Below are positions 47,426 to 56,746 of a stretch of DNA of 64,000 nt, piece by piece; within the stretch, counting starts at the first letter, position 1; every line of letters starts with the position of its first letter. Position numbers and translations under genes: made by a program. Below the pieces are notes generated by a model. It ran no database searches, had not been told where the DNA came from, and saw nothing but the letters and a program-made list of their open reading frames with translations. The DNA is taken from contig NZ_JAGYHF010000001.1 in the NCBI RefSeq assembly GCF_018336155.1, positions 310,001-374,000 on the forward strand, given 5' to 3'. This DNA comes from Pseudomonas rustica. Its GTDB lineage: Bacteria > Pseudomonadota > Gammaproteobacteria > Pseudomonadales > Pseudomonadaceae.

Positions 47426-48430
47426 ATGACCAACCAGACCAATCGCCAGTTCCTGCTCGCCAAACGCCCGGTGGGCGCTGCCACCCGCGAGACTTTCACC
47501 TATCAGGAAGTACCGGTCGGCGAGCCGGCGGCGGGCCAGATTCTGATCAAGAACGAATACCTGTCCCTCGACCCGGCCATGCGTGGCTGGATGAACGAGG
47601 GCAAGTCCTACATCCCGCCGGTCGGCATCGGTGAGGTTATGCGCGCATTGGGCGTGGGAAAAGTTGTCGCCTCGAATAATCCGGGATTTGCCGTCGGCGA
47701 CTACGTTAACGGTGCCATTGGCGTGCAGGATTATTTCCTTGGCGAGCCAAGAGGTTTCTACAAGGTCGACCCGAAACTGGCCCCGCTGCCGGTGTATCTG
47801 TCAGCGCTGGGCATGACCGGCATGACCGCCTATTTCGCTTTGCTGGATGTCGGCGCGCCGAAGGCTGGCGACACCGTGGTGTTGTCCGGCGCGGCCGGCG
47901 CGGTGGGCAGCATTGCCGGGCAGATCGCCAAGATCAAAGGTTGCCGCGTGGTGGGCATCGCCGGTGGCGCCGACAAGTGCAAATTCCTCATTGATGAGCT
48001 GGGTTTCGACGGCGCCATCGATTACAAAAACGAAGACGTGATCGCCGGGCTCAAACGCGAATGCCCGAAAGGCGTGGACGTGTATTTCGATAACGTTGGC
48101 GGTGACATTCTCGACGCGGTATTGAGCCGACTGAACCTGAAAGCGCGGGTGGTGATTTGCGGCGCGATCAGCCAGTACAACAATAAAGAGGCGGTCAAAG
48201 GCCCGGCCAATTACCTGTCGCTGCTGGTTAACCGCGCGCGGATGGAAGGTTTTGTGGTGATGGACTACGCGGCGCAATACGCGAGCGCGGCGCAGGAAAT
48301 GGCCGGCTGGATGGCCAAGGGGCAGCTCAAGAGCAAGGAAGACATCGTCGAAGGTCTGGAGACCTTTCCGGAGACGCTGATGAAATTGTTCAGCGGTGAG
48401 AACTTTGGCAAGTTGGTATTGAAGGTTTAA
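47426..48430 (+). CDS. NADP-dependent oxidoreductase (CurA/leukotriene B4 dehydrogenase type)
   Basis: 334-residue zinc-independent MDR-family reductase with the LSLDPAMRGWM motif, the Rossmann motif GAAGAVGSIAGQIAK and FDNVGGDILDAVL. CurA-type enzymes reduce the C=C bond of alpha,beta-unsaturated ketones and aldehydes. The start is uncertain between ATG codons at 47417 and 47426; I prefer 47426. It is divergent from the SDR gene. A REP pair follows directly. Confidence 0.87.
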   Translation: MTNQTNRQFLLAKRPVGAATRETFTYQEVPVGEPAAGQILIKNEYLSLDPAMRGWMNEGKSYIPPVGIGEVMRALGVGKVVASNNPGFAVGDYVNGAIGVQDYFLGEPRGFYKVDPKLAPLPVYLSALGMTGMTAYFALLDVGAPKAGDTVVLSGAAGAVGSIAGQIAKIKGCRVVGIAGGADKCKFLIDELGFDGAIDYKNEDVIAGLKRECPKGVDVYFDNVGGDILDAVLSRLNLKARVVICGAISQYNNKEAVKGPANYLSLLVNRARMEGFVVMDYAAQYASAAQEMAGWMAKGQLKSKEDIVEGLETFPETLMKLFSGENFGKLVLKV

Positions 48431-48437
48431 AGCAGAA

Positions 48438-48517
48438 GATCAAAAGATCGCAGCGTGCCGCAGCTCCTACAGGTGTTCACATAACCCTGTAGGAGCTGCC
48501 GAAGGCTGCGATCTTTT
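48438..48517. repeat. REP pair, GGAGCTGCCG family
   Basis: Inverted pair GATCAAAAGATCGCAGCGTG and GGCTGCGATCTTTT between convergent genes. Its right end overlaps the pyrF stop codon by 2 bases. Confidence 0.85.
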
Positions 48518-49214
48518 AGGCGATTTCGGCTACAACCGAAGCCAGCGCCTGAGCCGGATCCGCCGCCTGGCTGATCGGACGGCCAATCACCAGATAGTCG
48601 GAACCGGCATCCAGCGCCTGACGCGGGGTCAGAATGCGGCGCTGATCGTCTTGCGCGCTGCCCGCAGGACGAATCCCCGGGGTTACCAGTTGCAGCGACG
48701 GGTGCGCAGTTTTCAGCGCCGTGGCTTCCAGCGCCGAGCACACCAGGCCGTCCATGCCAGCCTTCTCGGCCAGTGCAGCCAGACGCAGCACTTGCTCTTG
48801 TGGCTCGATGTCCAGACCGATACCGGCCAAATCTTCTCGCTCCATCGAAGTCAGCACGGTCACGCCGATCAGCAACGGTTGCGGGCCCGTGCGCTTGTCG
48901 AGCACTTCACGGCAAGCAGCCATCATGCGCATACCGCCGGAACAATGCACGTTGACCATCCACACGCCCATCTCGGCAGCGGCTTTTACGGCCATCGCGG
49001 TGGTGTTGGGAATGTCGTGGAATTTCAGGTCGAGGAATACCTCAAAACCCTTGTCACGCAGGGTGCCGACGATTTCTGCGGCACAGCTGGTGAACAATTC
49101 CTTGCCCACTTTGACCCGGCACAGTTTCGGGTCCAACTGGTCGGCCAGCTTCAGTGCGGCGTCACGGGTGGGAAAATCCAGGGCGACGATGATAGGAGTC
49201 TGGCAGGCGGACAT
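48516..49214 (-). CDS. pyrF: Orotidine-5'-phosphate decarboxylase
   Basis: Final enzyme of UMP synthesis, 232 residues. The catalytic D-K-D set is visible in [16 protein letters not shown] and [12 protein letters not shown], and the phosphate-binding C-terminus in [18 protein letters not shown] use the ATG at 49214 ([14 protein letters not shown]); the frame is open far upstream without similarity. The stop codon lies at the edge of a REP element. Confidence 0.95.
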   Translation of the reverse strand: MSACQTPIIVALDFPTRDAALKLADQLDPKLCRVKVGKELFTSCAAEIVGTLRDKGFEVFLDLKFHDIPNTTAMAVKAAAEMGVWMVNVHCSGGMRMMAACREVLDKRTGPQPLLIGVTVLTSMEREDLAGIGLDIEPQEQVLRLAALAEKAGMDGLVCSALEATALKTAHPSLQLVTPGIRPAGSAQDDQRRILTPRQALDAGSDYLVIGRPISQAADPAQALASVVAEIA

Positions 49215-49510
49215 GAATGGGCTCTCAGGCAGGACGAAATCGGCGCGCATTGTAGCGGAACCGGCGGCGGCGCGGCACCCGATGATCGGTAAATCGTCGC
49301 GCCAACCGTGATCAGCATAGCGCTCGCTGCTATTGTGTCGACTCCGATACACAGCCGACACGCCAGCAACAAGCGCCTGCGCTAGCCTCGCCAGCCGCAA
49401 CACGTCCTTACATCAGCACTTCCCGCCTCACGGCCGGACGCCTAAGCTGAAACCACTACCTCGCAGCCCATCTTTGTGGTTGGCGGCCTACCTGGCAGAC
49501 GAACAGCCTC

Positions 49511-50260
49511 ATGCACAACACCCAAATGACCGCGACTGATGAGCCCAAAGACGACAAACGCTGGAGCATTCGCGCGCTGATCGTCGACGACGATGTGCCG
49601 ATCCGCGAGCTGATGATCGACTACCTTGCGCGTTTCAACATCCACGCCAGCGGTGTGACCGATGGCGCGGCGATGCGTTTGGCGATGCAGGCCGAACATT
49701 TCGACGTGGTGGTGCTCGACCTGATGCTGCCCGGCGAAGACGGTTTGTCTCTGTGCCGCTGGCTGCGCAGCGAATCGGACATCCCGATCCTGATGCTCAC
49801 CGCCCGTTGCGAACCGACCGATCGCATCATCGGCCTCGAACTCGGCGCCGATGACTACATGGCCAAGCCGTTCGAACCGCGCGAACTGGTGGCGCGCATT
49901 CAGACGATTCTGCGCCGCGTGCGCGACGACCGTACCGAGCAGCGTGCGAATATTCGCTTCGACAACTGGCGCCTGAACAGCGTCCTGCGCCAATTGATCG
50001 CCGATGACGGCCTCGTGGTGCCGCTGTCCAACGCCGAATTCCGCTTGCTCTGGGTGTTTATCGAACGCCCGCGCAGAGTGCTCAGCCGCGAACAATTGCT
50101 CGACGCCGCGCGCGGTCGCTCGATCGAAGCGTTCGACCGCAGCATCGATTTGCTGGTGTCACGCTTGCGACAGAAACTCGGCGACGATCCGAAAGCCCCG
50201 CAGTTGATCAAAACCGTGCGCGGTGAGGGTTACCTGTTCGACGCGCGGGACATCGGCTGA
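49511..50260 (+). CDS. OmpR-family response regulator
   Basis: 249-residue regulator with a receiver domain (ALIVDDDVPI; phospho-acceptor Asp in VVLDLMLPGEDG; Lys in DDYMAKPFEPREL) and a C-terminal OmpR-type winged helix (LLDAARGRSIEAFDRSIDLLVSRLRQKLG). Its stop overlaps the sensor kinase ATG (TGATG). The pair resembles OmpR/EnvZ-like systems, but its signal and targets are unknown. Confidence 0.93.
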   Translation: MHNTQMTATDEPKDDKRWSIRALIVDDDVPIRELMIDYLARFNIHASGVTDGAAMRLAMQAEHFDVVVLDLMLPGEDGLSLCRWLRSESDIPILMLTARCEPTDRIIGLELGADDYMAKPFEPRELVARIQTILRRVRDDRTEQRANIRFDNWRLNSVLRQLIADDGLVVPLSNAEFRLLWVFIERPRRVLSREQLLDAARGRSIEAFDRSIDLLVSRLRQKLGDDPKAPQLIKTVRGEGYLFDARDIG

Positions 50261-51309
50261 TGCGAGCGCGCTTCGACACGCTGTTCGGCCGCCTGTTTGG
50301 CATGCTGTTCGTGGCGATTGTCCTGGCGCACTTGCTGGCGTTTGCCTGGTTCCACCACTACGGCCCGCCTCCACCGCCGCCACCGCCGGAATTTTCCGAG
50401 GGCGTCGACGGCCAGCGTCCGCCGATGGATCCGCGCTTCGAACCGCGTCCACCGCGCCCATGGTTTGGCGGGCCGTTGGTGCCACTGACGTTTCAATTCA
50501 TCTCGCTGATGATCGCCGCATGGTACGGCGCCAAACTGCTGACCCGACCGATCCAGCGCCTGAGCGACGCCGCCGAACGCCTCAGCGAAAACCTCGACAG
50601 CCCGCCGCTCGACGAATCCGGCCCGAAAGAAGCCCGGCAAGCGGCGCACACCTTCAACCTGATGCAACAGCGCATCCGCGAACAGGTGCAGCAACGCGCG
50701 CGCATGCTCGGCGCCGTTTCCCACGACCTGCGCACGCCGCTGTCACGCCTGAAACTGCGTCTGGAAAACATCAGCGATGAAAAGCTGCAAGGCCAGATGC
50801 GTCAGGATCTCGACGACATGATCGGCATGCTCGACGCCACCCTCACCTACCTGCACGAACAGCGCACCAGCGAAGCCTTGCAACTGATGGACGTGCAGGC
50901 GCTGGTCGAATCTTTGTGCGAAAACGCCGAGGATCAGGGCGCCGATGTGCAAGTCAGCGGCCATTGCGCACCGCTGCCGGTGCAACCGATGGCGCTGCGC
51001 TCGTGCCTCAACAACCTGATGGACAACGCGCTGCGCTATGCGGGGCAGGCGCGGATCGAACTGCAGGATCAGCGTGAACAACTGCTGATTCGCGTGATCG
51101 ACCACGGCCCGGGCATCGCCGCCGACAAACGTGAAGCGGTGTTTGAACCGTTCTACCGACTGGAAGGCTCACGCAACCGCAACTCCGGCGGCGTCGGCCT
51201 CGGCATGACCATCGCCCGCGAAGCCGCGCAGCGTCTGGGCGGACAGCTGAATCTGGAAGAAACCCCGGGCGGTGGCCTCACCGCCATCATCCGCCTGCCC
51301 CGCCCCTGA
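50260..51309 (+). CDS. Sensor histidine kinase (EnvZ-like)
   Basis: 349-residue kinase with two transmembrane helices (about residues 8-28 and 75-95) enclosing a short, proline-rich periplasmic loop (GPPPPPPPPEF; PRPPRPW). A HAMP domain, the phospho-acceptor His in VSHDLRTPLSRLK and the HATPase boxes (NLMDNALRYAG; DHGPGIA; GVGLGMTIA) follow. The loop is too short for a classical ligand domain, so it may sense membrane state or a partner protein. It is co-translated with the regulator. Confidence 0.92.
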   Translation: MRARFDTLFGRLFGMLFVAIVLAHLLAFAWFHHYGPPPPPPPPEFSEGVDGQRPPMDPRFEPRPPRPWFGGPLVPLTFQFISLMIAAWYGAKLLTRPIQRLSDAAERLSENLDSPPLDESGPKEARQAAHTFNLMQQRIREQVQQRARMLGAVSHDLRTPLSRLKLRLENISDEKLQGQMRQDLDDMIGMLDATLTYLHEQRTSEALQLMDVQALVESLCENAEDQGADVQVSGHCAPLPVQPMALRSCLNNLMDNALRYAGQARIELQDQREQLLIRVIDHGPGIAADKREAVFEPFYRLEGSRNRNSGGVGLGMTIAREAAQRLGGQLNLEETPGGGLTAIIRLPRP

Positions 51310-51326
51310 AAACACCACCCTCCCCT

Positions 51327-51415
51327 TGTGGGAGCGGGCTTGCTCGCGAATGCGGTGGGTCAGTCAAATCATTGCTGACTGACACGCCGCATTCGCGAGC
51401 AAGCCCGCTCCCACA
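51327..51415. repeat. REPIN, TGTGGGAGCGGGCTTGC family
   Basis: 89-bp inverted pair starting TGTGGGAGCGGGCTTGCTCG with its exact complement at the other end. It has the same length and ends as the element at 61981-62069. Confidence 0.88.
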
Positions 51416-51541
51416 GGGTTTAGTGATGTTCTTTTGATCTGTGTACCACCCGGTACAAACCCCACATACCCCCGACAACTTGCGCCCCGACGCTGCATAA
51501 GCCGGTACACCCACCGGTTTTCATTCCAGGGAGTGAGTCCA

Positions 51542-52177
51542 ATGATCGGTAGCGTCAGCAACTACACGAGCTATACCAGCACCAGCACCAGCAACACCAC
51601 CACGCGGAACGCCCGCAGTCAGGAACTGCAAAAAGAACTGTTCGCCAAACTCGACAGCAACGGCGACGGCACCATCAACAGCGACGAACTGAGCAGCGGC
51701 CTGACCAGCGCCGGCAGCACCGCCGACAGCAGCGAAATCTTCTCCGCCCTGGACAAAAACAAGGACGGCACCGTCAGCCAGGACGAACTCACCGCCAGCC
51801 TGACGCCACCCCCGCCACCGCCACCGCCACAAATGAACAGCGACGAACTGTTCAGCCAACTCGATGCCGATGGCGACGGCAGTGTCACCGCCACCGAACT
51901 GAGCAGCGCGTTGCAAACCAGCGACAGCACCTCAACGAGCAACACCGACACCAGCGCCGCCCTGCTCCAAGTACTCGATAGCGACAGCAGTGGCGGCGTA
52001 AGCAGTGATGAACTGAAAGCCGCTTTACAGGCTGGACGCGAACGCCCGGATGAAGAACAGACGGCTTCGACTCAAAGCACGACAGAAGCACTGAATCGCA
52101 TGATTGCCAATTTGAGCAAGCAATACTCGCTCGATAACGCGGCGCCGGTGGGCAAGTATTTGAACGTGGCGACTTGA
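51542..52177 (+). CDS. Four-EF-hand calcium-binding protein (XopAW-like)
   Basis: 211-residue acidic, Ser/Thr-rich protein. Four EF-hand loops are visible: DSNGDGTINSDE, DKNKDGTVSQDE, DADGDGSVTATE and the degenerate DSDSSGGVSSDE. A run of eight prolines separates the first two from the last two. There is no signal peptide or membrane helix. The layout resembles proteins labelled XopAW after a Xanthomonas type III effector, but no secretion genes are near and secretion is unproven. It follows the two-component pair with only a REPIN between. The ATG at 51542 has GGGAGTGAG upstream. Confidence 0.82.
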   Translation: MIGSVSNYTSYTSTSTSNTTTRNARSQELQKELFAKLDSNGDGTINSDELSSGLTSAGSTADSSEIFSALDKNKDGTVSQDELTASLTPPPPPPPPQMNSDELFSQLDADGDGSVTATELSSALQTSDSTSTSNTDTSAALLQVLDSDSSGGVSSDELKAALQAGRERPDEEQTASTQSTTEALNRMIANLSKQYSLDNAAPVGKYLNVAT

Positions 52178-52210
52178 GCCTGCGACGTAATCTACAGCGT
52201 AAAATCAAAA

Positions 52211-52470
52211 GCCCCTCACCCTAGCCCTCTCCCGGAGGGAGAGGGGACTGACCGCGTGGATTCGGAGAGATACGCCGACGATACCGAGTTGAACTCGAGT
52301 TTGAAGAGCTGAATCAAGAGCCCCTCACCCTAGCCCTCTCCCGGAGGGAGAGGGGACTGATCGAGTGGTTTGGTAGAAGTACGCCGACGTGGGATATCGA
52401 GTTGAACTCAAGTTTTGAAAAGCCCACCAATCGGCCCCCTCTCCCTCGGGAGAGGGCTGGGGTGAGGGGC
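52211..52470. repeat. Two direct copies and one inverted arm of a CCCTCACCC repeat
   Basis: Units of about 110 bp start at 52211 and 52320 (GCCCCTCACCCTAGCCCTCT), each with a CTCTCCCGGAGGGAGAG palindrome and a GAGTTGAACTC tail. A third arm at 52434-52470 is inverted. This family differs from the REP types elsewhere in the window. Confidence 0.8.
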
Positions 52471-52483
52471 GAATCCAACGAAG

Positions 52484-52831
52484 ATCAAAAGATCGCAGCC
52501 TTCGGCAGCTCCTACACAGGATGAGCGCAAGCTCGACAAAGCTTTTGATTTTGATCTCGGAGCCCGTCGGCAGGCTGAGTGGAGGGATTGATCCGGGGTG
52601 GGAGCGCAGCGACCGTTTGGCGCAGCCAAACACATCGAGAGGAGGTGCAGCGAAGCAAACCGTAGGCGATGAATCCCGGATCAATCCCGGAGCGAAGGAA
52701 CCCGAGCCCCAGCGAGGGCCGAACGTCAGGGCAAAGCCTTTTCGGTTACCTTTTCGGCGTTTGGAAAAGGTGACTCGCCGTAAGGGCGAAACCATAATCA
52801 GCCACACCCGCAGCAACGGATATGCCCAAAC
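52484..52831. repeat. Long structured intergenic repeat, copy 2
   Basis: About 348 bp matching 42443-42794. Stems are a 14-bp perfect outer stem (52584-52597 with 52675-52688), an inner hairpin (52615-52631) and two 3' hairpins (52748-52771 and 52775-52789). Like copy 1 it lies just downstream of a minus-strand gene for a membrane protein and starts with a lone REP arm. No gene is credible inside it. Confidence 0.8.
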
Positions 52832-52834
52832 AAC

Positions 52835-53887
52835 TCAGCGCCGATCCTCAACCCGCCCCTGACTCTTACTCCAATCCGTCAACAAACTGTAAGCCACCGC
52901 CAACAACGTAGGCCCAATAAACAACCCGATAAACCCAAACGCAATCAACCCGCCAAACACCCCAAGCAACACAATCACCAACGGCAAATTCCCCCCGCGG
53001 CTGATCAAATACGGCTTGAGCACGTTATCCACGCCACTGATGACAAACGTCCCCCAAATCCCGAGAAACACCGCCATCCCATACTCACCCTTCCACGCCA
53101 GCCAGGCCGTCGCCGGCACCCACACCAACGGCGGCCCCATCGGAATCAGACTGAGCAGGAACGTCACAATCCCCAGCACCAGCGCCCCCGGTACCCCGGC
53201 AATCAAAAACCCGATCAACGCCAGAACCGCCTGCGCCGCTGCCGTGCCGATCACACCGTTGACCACCCGCTGCACCGTACCGGCCACCAGCTCGATGTAA
53301 TACCCGGCGCGATCACCAATCAACCGCTCCAGCAAACCATGAACAAACGCCGCCAGTCGCGGCCCGTCACGGTAGAAAAAGAACACAAACACAATACTCA
53401 GCGTCAGCTCAAGAATGCCGCCCCCGATCTGCGCACTGCGCGCCAGCAACCAGTTACCGACCTGCCCCAGATAAGGCTTGATCGACACCATCAGCGCCGC
53501 GCCCTGCTGATCGATACTGTCCCAGATGCCGACCAGACGCTCGCCCACCAACGGCACAGTCCCCAGCCACACCGGCGCTTCCGGCAAACCGTCGACCTGC
53601 ACGTCCTTGATGAAACCCGTGGCATCGCGCACATGATCCGCCAGATTGAACCCAAGCCAAACCAGCGGCGCCGCCACCAGCAACATCCAGCCCAGCGTCA
53701 AAATGGCTGCCGCCAGCGATTCCCGGCCATTGAGCCAGCGGGTCAGCAGGCGCATCAACGGCCAACTGGCGAATGCCAGCACTGCGCCCCAGAACAGCGC
53801 CGACCAGAATGGCGCCATCACCCACAGGCTGGCGCCAAACAACACCAGCAGGAGGATCTGCACCAGCAGGCGATCGTTATTGAGCAT
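52835..53887 (-). CDS. AI-2E-family transporter (YdiK-like permease)
   Basis: 350-residue polytopic membrane protein with seven to eight transmembrane helices and the family's central region (GVPGALVLGIVTFLLSLIPMGPPLVWVP). Members have been linked to autoinducer-2, ion or solute export, but most are uncharacterised. It ends 3-4 bp from the structured repeat. Confidence 0.87.
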   Translation of the reverse strand: MLNNDRLLVQILLLVLFGASLWVMAPFWSALFWGAVLAFASWPLMRLLTRWLNGRESLAAAILTLGWMLLVAAPLVWLGFNLADHVRDATGFIKDVQVDGLPEAPVWLGTVPLVGERLVGIWDSIDQQGAALMVSIKPYLGQVGNWLLARSAQIGGGILELTLSIVFVFFFYRDGPRLAAFVHGLLERLIGDRAGYYIELVAGTVQRVVNGVIGTAAAQAVLALIGFLIAGVPGALVLGIVTFLLSLIPMGPPLVWVPATAWLAWKGEYGMAVFLGIWGTFVISGVDNVLKPYLISRGGNLPLVIVLLGVFGGLIAFGFIGLFIGPTLLAVAYSLLTDWSKSQGRVEDRR

Positions 53888-53956
53888 GTAAGATTCCGAA
53901 AAAGTCAGTCAGGCCAAGAGTAGGCGAACACGCCGCGCGCGCTCGCCCGATACAGC

Positions 53957-54763
53957 TTATCGCAACAGATCGATGCGCAGGCCAACGCCGTCGACGCTGC
54001 CGGTCTCCATGCGCGCCGCACGTACGCCCTGATTGATCAACGCCTGACGCCACGCCTCGGCCTTGGGCCCGGACACCGTCACGCGTAACGTCGTGTCGAG
54101 ATTCAAGCCACGGGAAATCAGCCGCAGCCAAGCGTCATCCGGAGCATCCACGCGGTTCGGGAAATCCAGCTCACCGGTGCTTTTCAATTGACGCAACAAG
54201 GTCGCCGAGGTCGGCAGCAGCTCGCCCAGCGGCGCCGCTGCTTCGAACTGTTCAACGTGCAGATAGGCTTTGCGATTGCCGCGAGTGATGCTGTACAGCG
54301 CCACCAGCGTGTTGTCGCGCGGAGCTGCCAGCCTCAACAGCAAGTACGCCTGCTGTTCATCAGCGCCGTACAGTTTGGAGTTGCCGAACACCTCGTTGGC
54401 CCACAGGCTGCTTTCGCCACAATCACGCGCCTGACACCAGAACAGCAACTCGGCGTCCTGCTTTTGCAGGGCTTCGCGAGCAGCGGTGAAGGCTTCCGTG
54501 GCGGAATGTTCGGGTGGCAACTCATAGGTCACCGCCGTGGTTTGGCCTCGGGCGGTGACCTGGCCGTCAAAGCGCAACTGGCCGCTGATCTTGCGGATCG
54601 AGCCCATCGGATAGATGCGCTCCAGCTCCACCGGAGGGCGATAGTCGACAATCTGCGCATCGGCCAGACGCGGCACGATCTGCAGATCCTGACTGCCGGG
54701 CACATCGGCGGCGAACGAAAAGGAACTGAAACAGCACAGCGCCAACAGACTGAGTGACCGCAT
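53957..54763 (-). CDS. DUF4892 exported protein
   Basis: 268-residue protein with a signal peptide (MRSLSLLALCCFSSFSFAA, cleavage before DVPGS) and a DUF4892-like mature part (GSQDLQIVPRLADAQIVDYR). It contains two cysteines close together (FWCQARDCGESSLWANEVFG) and an OmpA-like tail pattern is absent. It is probably periplasmic; function is unknown. The start could also be the ATG at 54775. Confidence 0.78.
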   Translation of the reverse strand: MRSLSLLALCCFSSFSFAADVPGSQDLQIVPRLADAQIVDYRPPVELERIYPMGSIRKISGQLRFDGQVTARGQTTAVTYELPPEHSATEAFTAAREALQKQDAELLFWCQARDCGESSLWANEVFGNSKLYGADEQQAYLLLRLAAPRDNTLVALYSITRGNRKAYLHVEQFEAAAPLGELLPTSATLLRQLKSTGELDFPNRVDAPDDAWLRLISRGLNLDTTLRVTVSGPKAEAWRQALINQGVRAARMETGSVDGVGLRIDLLR

Positions 54764-54878
54764 AGTCAGGCTCATCGGATCGGCATGACTGTGTGATTCG
54801 AGGTCGCAGCGGTATAGAAATCCATCGTGGTTGTCTCCCATTTCAACCCGCCCAGCCTCGACAGTTGCCCGCAGCAAG

Positions 54879-55733
54879 TCAAGGAATGGCGAAGAACCGA
54901 TTGAAACAGTCTGCGACAAGGTCGGCACCGGCCTCATCGTTCAGGTGCAAATGGTGGCCACCCGGCAGCTGTTCCCGGCTAAAGGGTAGACGTTCCAGCA
55001 GCTCCGGATGTTTCGCCAGCATGCCGTCGGCCGCGACGACCAGTTGCGCCGGGCAACTGATGCGCGCGACGAAAGCCATCGCCTGTTCCTGGGTCAGACG
55101 CAACGGCGACGGCAAGGTCAGGCGATTATCGGTGCGCCAGGTGTAACCGCCCGGCACCGGCATCAAACCACGCTGGGCCAAGAGTTCGGCCGCCTCTCGA
55201 CTGACCGCGACCAACCCTTTCATCCGTGCCTCGATCGCACGGTCGAGGGTGTTGTAGACCGGTTTGCGCTTCTCACGCAGATCCAGTTGCGCTTGCAGGG
55301 CCATGCCCATGCGCTCGGCGGCATTTTCGCCTTTGTCTGTAGGAGGAATCACGCCGTCGATCAGCGCCAGATGCGTGATGCGCTCCGGCAACGAACCCGC
55401 CAGCACCAGCGAAACAATCGCGCCCATCGAATGCCCGAGCAGGCCAAAACGCTTCCAGCCCAGTTGCTCGGCGACTTGCAGCACGTCATGGGCGTAGTCC
55501 CACAGGGCGTAACCGGCGCCGTTCGGACGATGCCCGGAATGGCCGTGCCCGGCCATGTCCAGTGCGATGATGCGCAAGCCTCTAAGCTTCGGTGCCAGCC
55601 GCGCGAAGCTATTGGCGTTATCGAGCCAGCCATGCAAGGCGATCACCGGCAGACCGTCTTCGGGGCCGAATAAATGCGCCGCCAGTTCGATATGCGGCAG
55701 GCTCAGGCGCACTTCTTCGAAAGTCGGGCTCAT
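54879..55733 (-). CDS. Alpha/beta hydrolase (1)
   Basis: 284-residue alpha/beta-hydrolase with HGWLDNANSF (oxyanion region), nucleophile elbow GHSMGAIVS and a C-terminal His in LPGGHHLHL. The ATG at 55733 overlaps the stop of the next hydrolase gene, so the two are co-translated. It is likely an esterase or thioesterase; substrate unknown. Confidence 0.88.
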   Translation of the reverse strand: MSPTFEEVRLSLPHIELAAHLFGPEDGLPVIALHGWLDNANSFARLAPKLRGLRIIALDMAGHGHSGHRPNGAGYALWDYAHDVLQVAEQLGWKRFGLLGHSMGAIVSLVLAGSLPERITHLALIDGVIPPTDKGENAAERMGMALQAQLDLREKRKPVYNTLDRAIEARMKGLVAVSREAAELLAQRGLMPVPGGYTWRTDNRLTLPSPLRLTQEQAMAFVARISCPAQLVVAADGMLAKHPELLERLPFSREQLPGGHHLHLNDEAGADLVADCFNRFFAIP

Positions 55734-56536
55734 GCGCAATCCTTGTCCTGACGGTTTTCCCAGCGCGTGAACAGAGTCTTCAGCAGCCGCGCGGTGTCCT
55801 GCGGGCGCTCAAGGGGAAACATGTGGCCGCCGGGCATGCTCAGCGCTTCGCCCTGCGCCAGTCGCGAAACGAACCGCGTGTGATGACGCATGACCACGCG
55901 ACTCTTGTGCCCGCGCACCACCGCCAGCGGCACCTGCAATTGCCCGGTGCGACCGGGGCTGGTATGCGGCACGCCGCGGTAGATACTGATCTCAGTGGCG
56001 GGGTCGAAGCGCAAGCGCAGCTTGTCGCCGACCTTGTGCAAGCCGTGTTGCAGGTAAGCGTCGAAGCATTCCGGATCAAAGCCGCGAAACAGGCTTTTGC
56101 CGGCGAAATAACTGCGCGCACTGTCGAGGTCGGCAAACTCTTCGCGGCGGCCCAAGGTGCGACCGGCGGGGGTCAGTTTGTCGATGAAGCCAAAACGCTT
56201 GGCCGCACGAATCACCCATTGATCGGTGCGCGTAAGCACCGGCGAATCGAGCATCACCACGCCGCGATACAACTCCGGGCAACGCAGCGCCGCGTGCAGG
56301 TGCAGCACGCCCCCAAATGAATGGCCAACGCCCCACACCGGTTGATCCTGCTGCTGCAAATGATGGATCAGCTCATCAACCAGGTTGTACCAGTTATCAT
56401 CCGCCGGAAAACGCGGGTCATGGGCATGCTGCTCGAGATGCGCGACCCGGTATTCGGGCGCCAGCGCCGCGAACAACTTGCCATAGGTACCCGAAGGGAA
56501 GCCGTTGGCGTGGGCGAAAAAGATGGGTTGCGACAT
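55730..56536 (-). CDS. Alpha/beta hydrolase (2)
   Basis: 268-residue alpha/beta-hydrolase with FFAHANGFPSGTYGK, nucleophile elbow GVGHSFGGVLHL and C-terminal His in MPGGHMFPLERPQ. It is only distantly like its neighbour, so the pair is probably not a recent duplication. I use the ATG at 56536. Confidence 0.88.
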   Translation of the reverse strand: MSQPIFFAHANGFPSGTYGKLFAALAPEYRVAHLEQHAHDPRFPADDNWYNLVDELIHHLQQQDQPVWGVGHSFGGVLHLHAALRCPELYRGVVMLDSPVLTRTDQWVIRAAKRFGFIDKLTPAGRTLGRREEFADLDSARSYFAGKSLFRGFDPECFDAYLQHGLHKVGDKLRLRFDPATEISIYRGVPHTSPGRTGQLQVPLAVVRGHKSRVVMRHHTRFVSRLAQGEALSMPGGHMFPLERPQDTARLLKTLFTRWENRQDKDCA

Positions 56537-56746
56537 ACCGGTACATCCATGAGCGGGAAACGTGGCGTTGATTGTCCGCAAGACGGCGCGCGACAGCAAT
56601 GACCGTAACTGCCAGGAATGATGACAGTCGCGCCAAGGCTATGGCAGGCCCCGTTGTGGCACTTGTCAACTGTCAGTTCTGTCAGTTGACAGGCGCCCTG
56701 CTGAGGCCGATAAAAACCTCCCCCCTTTGTCTGGCGCTGGCTGCTC

